NCBI RefSeq assembly: GCF_900221005.1
Contig: NZ_OBQI01000004.1
Coordinates: 310,001 to 374,000 of the forward strand
Length of the DNA: 64,000 nt
Source: Blastococcus aggregatus
GTDB lineage: Bacteria > Actinomycetota > Actinomycetes > Mycobacteriales > Geodermatophilaceae
Direction: 5' to 3'
The position numbers and the translations under genes were made by a program. The notes under the pieces were generated by a model. It saw only the letters and a program-made list of their open reading frames with translations, had not been told where the DNA came from and did no database searches. Below are positions 27,659 through 36,287 of the stretch, piece after piece. Each line of letters starts with the position of its first letter. The stretch's first letter is position 1.

Positions 27659-28753
27659 ATGGCGAAGAGCAGGAAGAAGCAGCGCCGCAGCGCCGGTCAG
27701 CGGCCGCCGACCCCCGAGGACGAGCTCCTGGAGGCACTGGCCGACGCGCTCGAGAGCCCCACACCCGGTCCGCTCCTCGCCATCGCCGGGACGCTGCTCA
27801 GCGCCACCGTTGGCGAAGTCGCCCCGCCCGTGACCGAACTGGTCGCCGGCCTCGACGACTTCGACCGACCCGAGACCGCGGCAGCGCTGCTGGCCATCGC
27901 CACCCTGACCGGCGACGTCGAGCTGCGCAGCCGGCTGCGGCGCGAGATCGGTGCCGCCGGCCAGGTGCTCCCCCGCTGGCTCGCCGACCTGGACCGCACC
28001 GAGCCGGGCGACCGGGCGGTCCAGATCAGCAGCGTGTACGGCGAGGTCGACCACCTGCTGGTGAGCGCCACCGTGCCCGGCAGCCACCCGCTGACCGCCG
28101 TCGTCCGCGTGGACAACGAGCTGGGCGGCTACGCCACCGACGGGTTCCTCGTCGAGCAACCACTGGACGCCGTCGTCCCGCAGATCCTCGAGAACGCCGG
28201 CCCGGACGCCGCCGCTCACGACCTCCCGACCGTCGACGCCCGGGCGCGCATCGAGGTCGCGCTGCGCGACCTCCCCGGGGCCGGGCGCGAGGAGGACTGG
28301 ACCGAGCAGCGTGCGCTGATCGCGTGGCTGGCGGGCCTGCTGCCCCCGGGCGGCGAGGTCCCGGACTCCGAGCTGTCCGACGACGAACTGGCCGGGATCG
28401 CCCAGGACTTCCTGGGCAGCGCCGTCGGCACCGCGTGGTCCACAGCCGACCTCCGGCCCCTGCTGGACGACGTCCTCGCCTCCGCCAGCGGCAACGGCCG
28501 CGGCGATCCGCTGATCTGGAGCCCGCACAACGTGCAGCGCCTGCTCGACCCCGAGCTCTGGTTCCTGGACGCCGAGACGCCCTCCCTGGAGCGGGCTCCG
28601 GAGCTGCTGCGCGATCTGATCCGCTACGGGCACGCCGAGCGCGGCCTGCGGCCCGAGCTCACGCGCATCGCACTGGCCGCCGTCGACTCAGCCGCGACCG
28701 CATTCGTGGCCGCCGTGCGCAGGCTCGCGGAGGACGACGCCGACCCGGAGTAG
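27659..28753 (+). CDS. Actinobacterial protein of unknown function
   Basis: The 364-residue protein starts with a Lys/Arg-rich tail (MAKSRKKQRR). The rest is a long alpha-helical, acidic sequence without membrane segments or a catalytic motif I recognise. Residues ~120-180 look like an alternating beta region (VDHLLVSATVPGSHPLTAVVR). Codon use and length support a real gene. The basic tail may bind nucleic acid. It is divergent from the EEP operon, with 108 bp between the starts, and is followed by an independent gene 171 bp downstream. Confidence 0.65.
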   Translation: MAKSRKKQRRSAGQRPPTPEDELLEALADALESPTPGPLLAIAGTLLSATVGEVAPPVTELVAGLDDFDRPETAAALLAIATLTGDVELRSRLRREIGAAGQVLPRWLADLDRTEPGDRAVQISSVYGEVDHLLVSATVPGSHPLTAVVRVDNELGGYATDGFLVEQPLDAVVPQILENAGPDAAAHDLPTVDARARIEVALRDLPGAGREEDWTEQRALIAWLAGLLPPGGEVPDSELSDDELAGIAQDFLGSAVGTAWSTADLRPLLDDVLASASGNGRGDPLIWSPHNVQRLLDPELWFLDAETPSLERAPELLRDLIRYGHAERGLRPELTRIALAAVDSAATAFVAAVRRLAEDDADPE

Positions 28754-28923
28754 GGGTTTCCGGCGCACGGCTGAGGTGCGTCCCGGCCAAAGGTGCGAAA
28801 CTGGGGTCAGTCAACCGCCGGCGAGACGCCTCCACGCCCCGCCGAACGGTCGATGCGCTCCCGCCAACCAGGAGCGCTGAGGGCCCCCGCGGGACTCGTC
28901 ACCCACCGAACGAACGGAAACCC

Positions 28924-29757
28924 TTGGCTCTCATCGCCTGTCCGAAGTGCAACAGCGAGGACATCACCGGCACCGCTCAGCCGGACAGCACGCTGCTGAT
29001 CCACTGCGCCGACTGCGGTCACGAGTGGCTGCGCGGCGAGGCCCGCCGCGACCCCGGCCGGCCGGCCGTGCAGACGATCGACTCCCTGCACTCCACCTTC
29101 CCGACCGCGGCCTCGGTCCGGCCCGACGTCCGCGAGCGGGTCGAACTCCTCAAGGCCGAGTTCCAGCTCGACCGGCCGGAGACCGACCCCGACGTCGCCG
29201 CCTTCCGGGAGCGCTACCAGGCGCTCTTCACCGCCGAGGGCCTCGGCGAGGCGACCCCCGAGCAGCTGCTGCACTTCGCCACCTCCCCCACCCTCGCGAA
29301 CGCCGGCAACATGTCCGGCCTCAACCGCGCGTGGAAGACCCAGGGCGAGGCGACGGCGGCGCAGAAGGTGCGCGAGTCGATCGAGTACCTCCTGCACGGC
29401 CCCGCGACCCTGCGCATCGAGGACCGGCTCACCCAGCTGATCGACGGCAAGAAGATCGGCCTGCCCTCGTTCAACAAGGAGCCCCTGCTCACCAAGGTGC
29501 TCTGCGTCGTCGAGCCGGAGCGGTTCCTCCCGGTGCTCAAGTACACGGCGCCGACCGACGGCAAGAAGGAGATCGCCAAGCTGGTCTTCGACCTCGACCT
29601 GCCGGCCGCTGAGAAGGTCGCCTGGACGATCGGGCGCGTGGCGATCTGGAGCAACGACCTGCTGCGCTCGCTCGTCGGCAACGACATCCCCGACCTGCAC
29701 GAGGCCGTCGCGTTCCTCGCCTGGGCGAAGACCCGCCCGGCGCTGTCCCGCTCCTGA
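28924..29757 (+). CDS. Zinc-ribbon protein of unknown function
   Basis: I chose the TTG at 28924 because the protein then opens with ALIACPKCNSEDI, the first half of a zinc ribbon completed by HCADCGHEW at about residues 28-36. The upstream open frame lacks coding character. The remaining ~240 residues are mostly helical, with RERYQALF, ANAGNMSGLNRAW and SFNKEPLLTKVLCVVEPERFLPVLKY. That part resembles uncharacterised domains often found fused to McrB-like or restriction-associated proteins, a weak impression only. Length is 277 residues. A strong hairpin terminator follows 24 bp after the stop. Confidence 0.65.
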   Translation: MALIACPKCNSEDITGTAQPDSTLLIHCADCGHEWLRGEARRDPGRPAVQTIDSLHSTFPTAASVRPDVRERVELLKAEFQLDRPETDPDVAAFRERYQALFTAEGLGEATPEQLLHFATSPTLANAGNMSGLNRAWKTQGEATAAQKVRESIEYLLHGPATLRIEDRLTQLIDGKKIGLPSFNKEPLLTKVLCVVEPERFLPVLKYTAPTDGKKEIAKLVFDLDLPAAEKVAWTIGRVAIWSNDLLRSLVGNDIPDLHEAVAFLAWAKTRPALSRS

Positions 29758-29780
29758 CCTGACCCGCTCCTGATCTCCCC

Positions 29781-29817
29781 GCGAGCCCCGCACCACCGAC
29801 GGTGGTGCGGGGCTCGC
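29781..29817 (+). terminator. Perfect 17-bp stem-loop terminator
   Basis: The arms 29781-29797 and 29801-29817 pair fully around a three-base GAC loop directly after the zinc-ribbon gene. Confidence 0.85.
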
Positions 29818-29931
29818 GCGCGTCCGGGGACCGGTGACCTTCGACCGTTGACGGCGCCCGGGAACGGAGCAGCATGGCCGGTGCGGCGACGCCGCAGGGG
29901 CGCCGCTCCTGTCCCCCAGGAAGGGGGCGTC

Positions 29932-30555
29932 ATGTACGCCCGAACCACGACCGTCATGGCCGACCCGAAGCGCATGCACGAGGGCGTCGCCGACGTCCGC
30001 GACAACGTCATGCCCGCCGTCGCCGAACTGGACGGCTACACCGGCCTGTCGATGCTCGTCGACCGCGACTCCGGCCGCTGCATCGTCACGACCGGCTGGG
30101 AGACCGAGGAGGCGATCTCCGCCAGCCGCGACCGGGTGGTGCAGATGCGGGAACGTGCCACGGAGCGGTTCGGTGCCCGCGACACCGAGGTACAGGAGTG
30201 GGAGATCGCCGTCATGCACCGGCTGCACGCCGCGGGCGACGAGTCCTGCGCCCGCGTCCTCTGGAGCCGCATCGACCCGGCCCGGACCGAGGAGACGCTG
30301 GACGCCTTCCGCAGCCAGATCATCCCGGCCATGGACGACCTACCGGGCTTCTGCAGCCTGAGCCTGCTCATCGACCGCGAGACCGGCACGGGCTCGCTGA
30401 CCACCGTCTACGCCGACCGTGCCGCCATGGACGCGACCCGGGACCAGATCTCGACCATGCGCGACGCCTTCACCACGCAGCTGGGCGTCATGATCACCGA
30501 CGAGGCCGAGTTCGACGTCGTCGTGCACAGCCTCCGGGTGCCCGAGCTGGTCTGA
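29932..30555 (+). CDS. Protein with two ABM-like (dimeric alpha/beta barrel) domains
   Basis: From the ATG at 29932, behind an AGGAAGGGGG ribosome site, the protein has 207 residues. It consists of two related halves of about 100 residues. Each begins with ARTTTVM or ARVLWSRID, continues with a DVRDNVMPAV/AFRSQIIPAM helix and a GYTGLSMLVDR/GFCSLSLLIDR strand, and ends in a helix starting ASRDRVVQMR/ATRDQISTMR. This is the antibiotic-biosynthesis-monooxygenase/ferredoxin-like fold in tandem. Members range from heme or polyketide monooxygenases to proteins of unknown role. No heme ligand is evident. It appears monocistronic, with hairpins on both sides. Confidence 0.75.
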   Translation: MYARTTTVMADPKRMHEGVADVRDNVMPAVAELDGYTGLSMLVDRDSGRCIVTTGWETEEAISASRDRVVQMRERATERFGARDTEVQEWEIAVMHRLHAAGDESCARVLWSRIDPARTEETLDAFRSQIIPAMDDLPGFCSLSLLIDRETGTGSLTTVYADRAAMDATRDQISTMRDAFTTQLGVMITDEAEFDVVVHSLRVPELV

Positions 30556-30562
30556 GGCGGGC

Positions 30563-30590
30563 GGGCGGCCGGCCTCGCTCCCGGCCGCCC
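30563..30590 (+). terminator. Hairpin terminator after ABM-domain gene
   Basis: The arms 30563-30572 and 30581-30590 form a 10-bp all-GC stem with an eight-base loop, starting 8 bp after the stop codon. Confidence 0.75.
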
Positions 30591-30772
30591 GACGCCCCGG
30601 CACCGGCGCAGCACACCGGGTGAGGACGCGCCAGACCCCGGCCGGGGCGGTGCGCACACCCACCGCATGATCACCGAGCCCCTTGACCGGCCCTCCGGCG
30701 CGCGAGCACGGTGGTCGTCCGCCCGCACACCGCGGGCGGACGGCAGCGGGGGACGCGCCGACGAGGACGCTC

Positions 30773-31057
30773 ATGGCCACCTACGTGTACCGGTGTGACA
30801 CCCACGGCGCCACGGAGCGCTCGCTCCCGATCGGCACCGCCCGCCCGACGACGGAGTGCACCGCCTGCGGGGCGACCGCGGTCCGCGTCTTCACCGCCCC
30901 CCGGCTGTCGCTCGGCGACGCCACCCGCCGCGCGCTCATCGACCGGACCGAGCGCACCGCGGACCAGCCCGACGTCGTCTCCTCCCCCGGCCCCCGGCCG
31001 AGCCGCCGCGTGCCCGTGAGCGCCAACCCCGCGCTGCGCCGGCTGCCGCGGCCCTGA
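30773..31057 (+). CDS. fmdB: FmdB-family zinc-ribbon protein
   Basis: The 94-residue protein opens with TYVYRCDTHG and has a second cysteine pair CTACG about 20 residues later, the usual FmdB zinc ribbon. A Pro/Arg-rich tail follows. FmdB proteins are found beside formamidase genes and are thought to regulate them, and the two genes downstream here encode an amide channel and a formamidase. The spacing to the next gene is 68 bp, so they probably form one operon. The tail differs from classical FmdB, so a purely structural role is also possible. Confidence 0.75.
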   Translation: MATYVYRCDTHGATERSLPIGTARPTTECTACGATAVRVFTAPRLSLGDATRRALIDRTERTADQPDVVSSPGPRPSRRVPVSANPALRRLPRP

Positions 31058-31125
31058 GGCACGGCTCCACCACCACCGCCAGCGCACGGGGATCGTCAGC
31101 ACGAACCATCGAGGAAGGGGTTCCC

Positions 31126-31827
31126 ATGGCCAGCGTGGGACTGCTGTACGTCGGAGCCGTACTGATTCTCAACGGCCTGATGCTGCTCGGATTCGTCGAC
31201 GCCCGGGCGGCCGCGCCGCTGAACTTCTTCGTCGGCGGCCTGCAGGTGATCACCCCGACCTACCTGATCTTCACCGCCGACGGCGATGCGAACACCATCC
31301 TCGCCGCCTCCGGTCTGTACCTGTTCGGCTTCACCTACCTGTACGTCGGCTTCAACCTGCTCGCCGGCCTCGACGGCACCGGGCTGGGCTGGTTCTCCGC
31401 GTTCGTCGCCGGCTGCGCCCTGGTCTACGCCGGGCTCAACTTCGGCCGCCTCGACGACGCCGCCTTCGGTGTCATCTGGCTCTACTGGGCGGTGCTGTGG
31501 GCGCTGTTCTTCGTCGTCCTGGGCCTCAAGCGCGAGGAGTGGACCCGGTTCACCGGCCTGGTGGCCGTCGTCGCCGGCGTCTTCTCCGGCGCCGTCCCCG
31601 CGTTCATGCTGCTCACCGAGGTGTGGGACGACTACCTCACCGAGTCGGCGATCGTCCTCGCGATCGTCTTCCTGGCCTCGCTGGCGCTCGCCCCCCGGCT
31701 GCGTGGCCCCCAGGCGCCCGCGGCCGAGCCCGCCCCCGAGCTGCGGGAGGGTGCCGCCCCGCCGTCGCACCGTGCGGACGTCCCCACCGCACGTCCGGGC
31801 ACGACCACCACCGGCGAGAGGAGGTGA
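31126..31827 (+). CDS. amiS: AmiS/UreI-family amide or urea channel
   Basis: The 233-residue protein has six or seven hydrophobic helices in residues 1-185 and a Pro/Ala-rich cytoplasmic tail. Features of the AmiS/UreI family include LLYVGAVLILNG at the start and PLNFFVGGLQ and YLFGFTYLYVG in the helices. These proteins form channels for urea or short-chain amides. A GAGGAAGGGG ribosome site precedes the ATG. It lies between fmdB and the formamidase gene, suggesting uptake of formamide or a similar amide. Urea could also pass, feeding the urease encoded about 12 kb to the right. Confidence 0.85.
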   Translation: MASVGLLYVGAVLILNGLMLLGFVDARAAAPLNFFVGGLQVITPTYLIFTADGDANTILAASGLYLFGFTYLYVGFNLLAGLDGTGLGWFSAFVAGCALVYAGLNFGRLDDAAFGVIWLYWAVLWALFFVVLGLKREEWTRFTGLVAVVAGVFSGAVPAFMLLTEVWDDYLTESAIVLAIVFLASLALAPRLRGPQAPAAEPAPELREGAAPPSHRADVPTARPGTTTTGERR

Positions 31828-31906
31828 CCGGCCCGCTGTCCGCAGTCCGCCGTCCCCACGCGCTGCACCGCGGTGGTGCAGCCACTCCTGACCCTGGAGG
31901 CACGCC

Positions 31907-33160
31907 GTGCCGAAAGTCGTGTACCCGCTCGACTCGTCCAAGAAGTTCACCGACCAGAAGTACGTCGGCCACAACCGGTGGCACCCGGACGTCCCGGCGA
32001 ACGTCACCGTCCGCCCGGGTGACACCTTCCGGGTCGACTGCCGGGAGTGGTTCGACGGCGCCATCCACAACGATGACTCCGCCGACGACGTCCGGGACGC
32101 CCCGCTGTCGACCGTCCACGTCCTCAGCGGCCCCTTCGCCGTCGAGGGCGCGCAGCCCGGCGACCTGCTGATCGTCGACATCGTCGACGTGGGCCCCATC
32201 CCCCAGGAGGACTCCGGGCCGCTCGCCGGTCAGGGCTGGGGCTACACCGGCATCTTCGCCACGCAGAACGGCGGCGGCTTCCTCACCGAGCAGTTCCCCG
32301 ACGCCTACAAGGTGATCTGGGACTTCACCGGCCAGAAGGCCACCTCACGGCACGTCCCCGGCGTCTCCTTCACCGGCATCGTGCACCCCGGGCTCATGGG
32401 CACCGCGCCGTCGGCCGACCTGCTGTCGAGGTGGAACCGCCGCGAGCAGGCGCTCATCGACACCGATCCCGACCGCGTACCGCCGCTCGCCCTGCCCCCG
32501 CTCCCCCAGGACGCCATCCTCGGCACGCTGCAGGGCGCGGACCTCGAGCGGGCGGCCGCCGAGGCAGCGCGCACCGCACCGCCCCGCGAGAACGGCGGCA
32601 ACCAGGACATCAAGAACTTCACCAAGGGCAGCCGCGTCTTCTATCCCGTGTTCGTCGACGGCGCGAAGCTCTCGATGGGCGACCTGCACTTCAGCCAGGG
32701 CGACGGCGAGATCACCTTCTGCGGCGCCATCGAGATGGGCGGGTTCATCGACCTGCACGTCGACCTGATCAAGGGCGGCATGGAGACCTACGGCGTGAGC
32801 GAGAACGCCATCTTCATCCCGGGCAACGTCGATCCCCGCTACGAGCGGTGGCTGGCCTTCTCCGGCACGTCGGTCACCCTGGACGGCGAGCAGCGCTACC
32901 TGGACTCGCACCTGTCCTACCAGCGGGCCTGCCTGCACGCGATCGACTACCTGACGAAGTTCGGCTACTCCCCCGAGCAGGCCTACATGATCCTGGGGGC
33001 GGCGCCGATCGAGGGCCGGCTGTCCGGCGTCGTCGACATCCCGAACTCCTGCTCGACGGTGTACATCCCGACCGGGATCTTCGACTTCGACGTCGAGCCG
33101 TCCGCGTCGGGGCCGACCCGGATCGATCCCGGCATGGGCGTCCCGAAGTCCAGCTTCTGA
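31907..33160 (+). CDS. fmdA: Formamidase (acetamidase/formamidase family)
   Basis: The 417-residue protein matches the FmdA/AmdA family over its full length. Conserved segments include NRWHPDVP at about 23-30, REWFDG and IHNDD at 46-56, GPFAVEGAQPGDLL at about 75-88 and FCGAIEMGG near 268. These enzymes hydrolyse formamide or acetamide to the acid and ammonia and are metal-dependent or thiol-independent hexamers, not AS-family amidases. It is the third gene of the fmdB-amiS-fmdA operon, 79 bp after amiS. A strong terminator follows. Whether formamide or acetamide is preferred cannot be read from sequence. Confidence 0.9.
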   Translation: MPKVVYPLDSSKKFTDQKYVGHNRWHPDVPANVTVRPGDTFRVDCREWFDGAIHNDDSADDVRDAPLSTVHVLSGPFAVEGAQPGDLLIVDIVDVGPIPQEDSGPLAGQGWGYTGIFATQNGGGFLTEQFPDAYKVIWDFTGQKATSRHVPGVSFTGIVHPGLMGTAPSADLLSRWNRREQALIDTDPDRVPPLALPPLPQDAILGTLQGADLERAAAEAARTAPPRENGGNQDIKNFTKGSRVFYPVFVDGAKLSMGDLHFSQGDGEITFCGAIEMGGFIDLHVDLIKGGMETYGVSENAIFIPGNVDPRYERWLAFSGTSVTLDGEQRYLDSHLSYQRACLHAIDYLTKFGYSPEQAYMILGAAPIEGRLSGVVDIPNSCSTVYIPTGIFDFDVEPSASGPTRIDPGMGVPKSSF

Positions 33161-33167
33161 GACCGGC

Positions 33168-33198
33168 GCAGGGCCCCGGCCGCCGGCCGGGGCCCTGC
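33168..33198. terminator. Bidirectional hairpin terminator
   Basis: A 14-bp GC stem (33168-33181 with 33185-33198) and a three-base loop separate the formamidase gene and the convergent DUF4916 gene. Confidence 0.8.
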
Positions 33199-33208
33199 GG
33201 CCTGCCCG

Positions 33209-33739
33209 TCAGACGCCGAGGTGCGCCAGCGCCTGCAGCAGCAGGGTGCTCTGCCCGTTCATCAGCTCGGCGAGCACGCCCGGGTCCCGCGCCTCCAGGG
33301 GCGTGACCCAGGTCAGCTCGAGGGCGTCCTGCTGCGGCGCGCAGTCGCCCTCGACCGGAACGACGTAGGCCAGCGAGACGGCGTGCTGCCGCGGGTCGTG
33401 GAACGGCGTCACGCCGGGCGTCGGGAAGTACTCGGCCACGGTGAACGGCTGCGGCGCCGGCGGCACCCGAGGCAGCGCGAGCGGGCCGAGGTCCTTCTCC
33501 ACGTGCCGGAGCAGGGCCGTGCGGATGCGCTCGTGGTACAGCACCCGCCCCGAGACCAGGGCCCGCTTGATCTGCCCGTCCTCGCCCGCGCGCAGCAGCA
33601 GGCCGACGGCGATCACGGTGCCCTGGCCGTCCACGCGCACCGGCACCACGTCGACGTAGAGGATCGGCAGCCGCTCGCGGGCGAGGTCCATGTCCTCCCG
33701 GGAGAGCCAGCCCGCGTCCGAGTTCGTCACCTCAGTCAT
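33209..33739 (-). CDS. NUDIX-like DUF4916 protein
   Basis: The 176-residue protein matches the DUF4916 group of NUDIX-fold proteins: VDVVPVRVDGQG, LLLRAGEDGQ and SGRVLYHERIRTALLRHVEKDLGP. The last replaces the usual REUXEE helix, so the canonical Nudix glutamates are incomplete. The C-terminal half includes EYFP, HDPRQHAVSLAYVVP and LTWVTPLEA. The family is common in actinobacteria and is predicted, not shown, to hydrolyse nucleoside diphosphate derivatives. It is monocistronic and converges on the formamidase operon. Confidence 0.8.
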   Translation of the reverse strand: MTEVTNSDAGWLSREDMDLARERLPILYVDVVPVRVDGQGTVIAVGLLLRAGEDGQIKRALVSGRVLYHERIRTALLRHVEKDLGPLALPRVPPAPQPFTVAEYFPTPGVTPFHDPRQHAVSLAYVVPVEGDCAPQQDALELTWVTPLEARDPGVLAELMNGQSTLLLQALAHLGV

Positions 33740-33804
33740 GTGCTCTGTCTAGCTCACGCCGCGCGGCCGCACCGCGCACGGGGCGCGGCGCGTCCCCCCG
33801 CACG

Positions 33805-34215
33805 TCAGTTGCCGGCGTAGGCCGAGACGCCGAACGTCTGCTCGCCGTCCTCGTCCTCGTGCACCAGGACGCTGTACGCCGCGCCGTCGACGATGGCGGT
33901 GCAGGAGTCCTCGTCGCACTGGACGCTCTCCACCTCGCCGCCCTGCTCCTCGACGAAGTCGCTCACCGCGGACTCGGTGTCGGCGTTCTTCTCGTCCACC
34001 GACTCGCGGTAGAAGAACAGCGAGACCAAGGCCGCCGCGGCGGCGATGATCGCCACCGAGACGCTGATGACGAGGGTGGCGTTGCGGTCGAACCAGCCCG
34101 GCTCGGGCTCCTCGGCCGGGCCTGCGGCGCCGCCGAAGTACGGAGCGCCGGGGTCACCGGGCACCTCCTGCGTCGCCACGGGGACAGCGGTCGGCTGGCT
34201 GTGGTCGGTGCTCAT
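33805..34215 (-). CDS. Single-pass membrane protein with acidic extracellular domain
   Basis: The 136-residue protein begins at the ATG at 34215. It has a Pro/Gly-rich N-terminal tail, one hydrophobic helix near residues 48-70 (TLVISVSVAIIAAAAALVSL), then an Asp/Glu-rich domain with two cysteines (QCDEDSC) that probably face outside. This second half resembles the small extracellular beta domain of DUF4333. That assignment is uncertain, and I do not recognise the function. It sits between unrelated genes, with 66 bp downstream to the DUF4916 gene. Confidence 0.65.
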   Translation of the reverse strand: MSTDHSQPTAVPVATQEVPGDPGAPYFGGAAGPAEEPEPGWFDRNATLVISVSVAIIAAAAALVSLFFYRESVDEKNADTESAVSDFVEEQGGEVESVQCDEDSCTAIVDGAAYSVLVHEDEDGEQTFGVSAYAGN

Positions 34216-34260
34216 CGGTGCAGGCCTCACGTCGTCGGTGCTGAAGGTTGCACCCTGTCA

Positions 34261-34278
34261 CGGAACGACGCCGTTCCG
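34261..34278 (-). terminator. Short hairpin downstream of a small gene
   Basis: A 7-bp stem (34261-34267 with 34272-34278) with a four-base loop lies 37 bp beyond the stop of the leftward small gene ending at 34315. It is also upstream of the next leftward gene, so an operator is possible. Confidence 0.4.
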
Positions 34279-34314
34279 CGAGCAGCCCCGCGGGTTCACA
34301 GCGAACCGACAGCC

Positions 34315-34545
34315 TCAGCGGGGTAGCCACCCGGAGGCCAGCTTGGCGTGCACGGCCTGCAGCGCGGCCAGCGGAGCGAGCCCCTCGGTTGCCTGCAGCC
34401 GGCGCACCTCGGCGAGCACGTCGTCCCAGCGGTCGGCCGGCGCGAGCTCGCGCAGCGCCGCCCGCGCCTCGGCCAGCTCGGCGGTGACGCCGGTGCGCTG
34501 AGGAGGGATCGGAGACCACCGGTGCGCGACGGGCTCGATCTCCAT
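34315..34545 (-). CDS. Small helical protein of unknown function
   Basis: The 76-residue product has a short N-terminal region (MEIEPVAHRWSPIPP) followed by two amphipathic helices rich in Ala, Leu and Arg. There are no membrane segments or cysteines. Codon use is consistent with the neighbours, but the gene is short and unrecognised, so it may be spurious. It ends 100 bp before the next leftward start. Confidence 0.45.
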   Translation of the reverse strand: MEIEPVAHRWSPIPPQRTGVTAELAEARAALRELAPADRWDDVLAEVRRLQATEGLAPLAALQAVHAKLASGWLPR

Positions 34546-34601
34546 GGAGCGCGAACCTAGAGGTCAGCGGCTCGCGTCGGTAGTCCTTCGCGCACGGTCA
34601 G

Positions 34602-36032
34602 TCAGACCCGCTCGATCTCCCGGGCGTCGGGACGGACGTCGGGACGGGCGTCGGGACGGCGGCGCATCGTCCGCACCGTCCGCGAGGCGGCGGTGCGGGC
34701 CAGGCCGATGATCGGGCCGGTGTCCCAGGCGCGCCGGCCGGGCTCCTCGGACTCGGTCCGCGGCGCCGGGATCTCGCCCTCGGCGGTCGCGCGCTGCGCC
34801 ACGGCGGCCGCCAGGCGCGCCCGGCGGCGGGCGAGCACCTGCTCCTTCTGCCGGTCGACGCGCTCCTTCTCCGCCATGACCAGCAGCTCCTGCACCGCCT
34901 GCTCGACCTCCACCCGGGCCGACTGCTGCAGCTGCTCGATCTCGAGGTCGCCGTCGTCGCGCAGGTCGGTGAGCCGGTCGTAGGTGCTGCGCGGCCCGAC
35001 GTTGAGCAGCATCTTCATCAGCACCGGCAGCAGCTCGATCGAGATGAACAGCAGCGCGAGCATGTAGTGGGCGACGGCCATCGTGGCGTTGGACTCGCTC
35101 AGCGCGGAGAGCGCCTGCAGCCGGATGAGGATGCCGGTGTTGTCGGCGTTGGTCTCGTCGAAGGCCGCCTGGAGCGTCGTCTGCTGCTCGGTCAGCCGGG
35201 CGAGCTCGGCCCGGTCGGTCTCCAGGTTCGCGGCCGCCTGGGTCATGCTCCGCGAGGCGCCGGCCGAGACGGCGGTGAGCGCGGCGTCGAGGTCGTCCTT
35301 CGCCGAGTCGACGACGTCGCGCTGCGCGTCGGCCGCGGCCCGCGCCTGGGCGTAGGCCTCTCCCGTGCCGGCGTCGCCGGTGCCGCAGGTGCCGTCGAGC
35401 TCGCACTGCGCCCGGGCCGAGAGCTCCCGCTGGGTGGTCAGCGCCGCGTCGTAGGCCGCCTGCGCGGTGGCCACCCCGATCTGCAGGGGCGCGAGGTCGG
35501 CGGCAGCAGCGCCCCCGCTGGCGACGACGGCCTGCTCGGCGGCGACCTGCTCGCGCAGCTCGGGCAGGCCGGCGAAGCGCGCGTCACCGTCCAGGCTCTG
35601 CTTGTAGGCGTCGGAGGCCTCGGCCTGCAGCGCGACGACCTGGCTGTCGATCTCCTTGTGGAAGATCTGCAGCGTCAGCGGCGTGGAGATCACGATGCCC
35701 AGCACCAGCGCCAGGCCGACGCGGGGCACCGCCATGAGCAGGTTGCGCTTGAGCGAGGAGTCGTGCGCCATCCCGACCAGCAGCATCCGGTCGAGGTTGA
35801 CGATGACGAAGCCCCAGCCGACGCCGAGGAGCAGCGCGAACGGCCACCAGACGCCCAGCGCCATGTGCACGGCGAACGCCGCGGAGAGCACCGCGAGCCC
35901 GCCGGTCGAGAGCAGCACGCCACCCAGCGCCACGAACTTCGCCCGCGCACCCGGCACCGCTTCGAGCACGTCGGCCCGGGCGCCGGACAGCACTGCCAGT
36001 CCGTCGCCGATCCGTCCACGTCGTCGCGCCAT
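34602..36032 (-). CDS. DUF4407 membrane protein with long coiled-coil
   Basis: The 476-residue protein starts at the ATG at 36032. Three hydrophobic helices occupy roughly residues 30-130, including FVALGGVLLSTGGLAVLSA and FALLLGVGWGFVIVNLDRML. A long charged region (~140-310) has heptad-like Ala/Leu/Glu patterns that suggest a coiled coil. A fourth hydrophobic helix lies near 325-345, then a basic tail. This layout, with the RML after NLD, is the DUF4407 family, of unknown role. Some members occur in envelope or secretion contexts. The two cysteines near 240 (CELDGTC) could form a disulfide loop. Confidence 0.8.
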   Translation of the reverse strand: MARRRGRIGDGLAVLSGARADVLEAVPGARAKFVALGGVLLSTGGLAVLSAAFAVHMALGVWWPFALLLGVGWGFVIVNLDRMLLVGMAHDSSLKRNLLMAVPRVGLALVLGIVISTPLTLQIFHKEIDSQVVALQAEASDAYKQSLDGDARFAGLPELREQVAAEQAVVASGGAAAADLAPLQIGVATAQAAYDAALTTQRELSARAQCELDGTCGTGDAGTGEAYAQARAAADAQRDVVDSAKDDLDAALTAVSAGASRSMTQAAANLETDRAELARLTEQQTTLQAAFDETNADNTGILIRLQALSALSESNATMAVAHYMLALLFISIELLPVLMKMLLNVGPRSTYDRLTDLRDDGDLEIEQLQQSARVEVEQAVQELLVMAEKERVDRQKEQVLARRRARLAAAVAQRATAEGEIPAPRTESEEPGRRAWDTGPIIGLARTAASRTVRTMRRRPDARPDVRPDAREIERV

Positions 36033-36287
36033 TCCGCACCTGCCCCCTCGGTGGCGGGATCGAGGAGCTCCGCCACCGGTGTGAGCTATCGGCGGGCTCC
36101 GGCGCAGAGCGGACCGCCCGGGTGGTGAGCCACGTCCCAGCCGCCCCACCCGCGCTGCCCGTGTCCTCCTCCCCGCGCCCAGATCGGCGATGTGGCGCGC
36201 TCCGGAGCGGTGAACGCCCCACAGCGCCGATGTGGTCCTCGGTGGTGCGCGGGAGAGAGGATGCTGGCGCCGACGGAGGGGGGTCTC

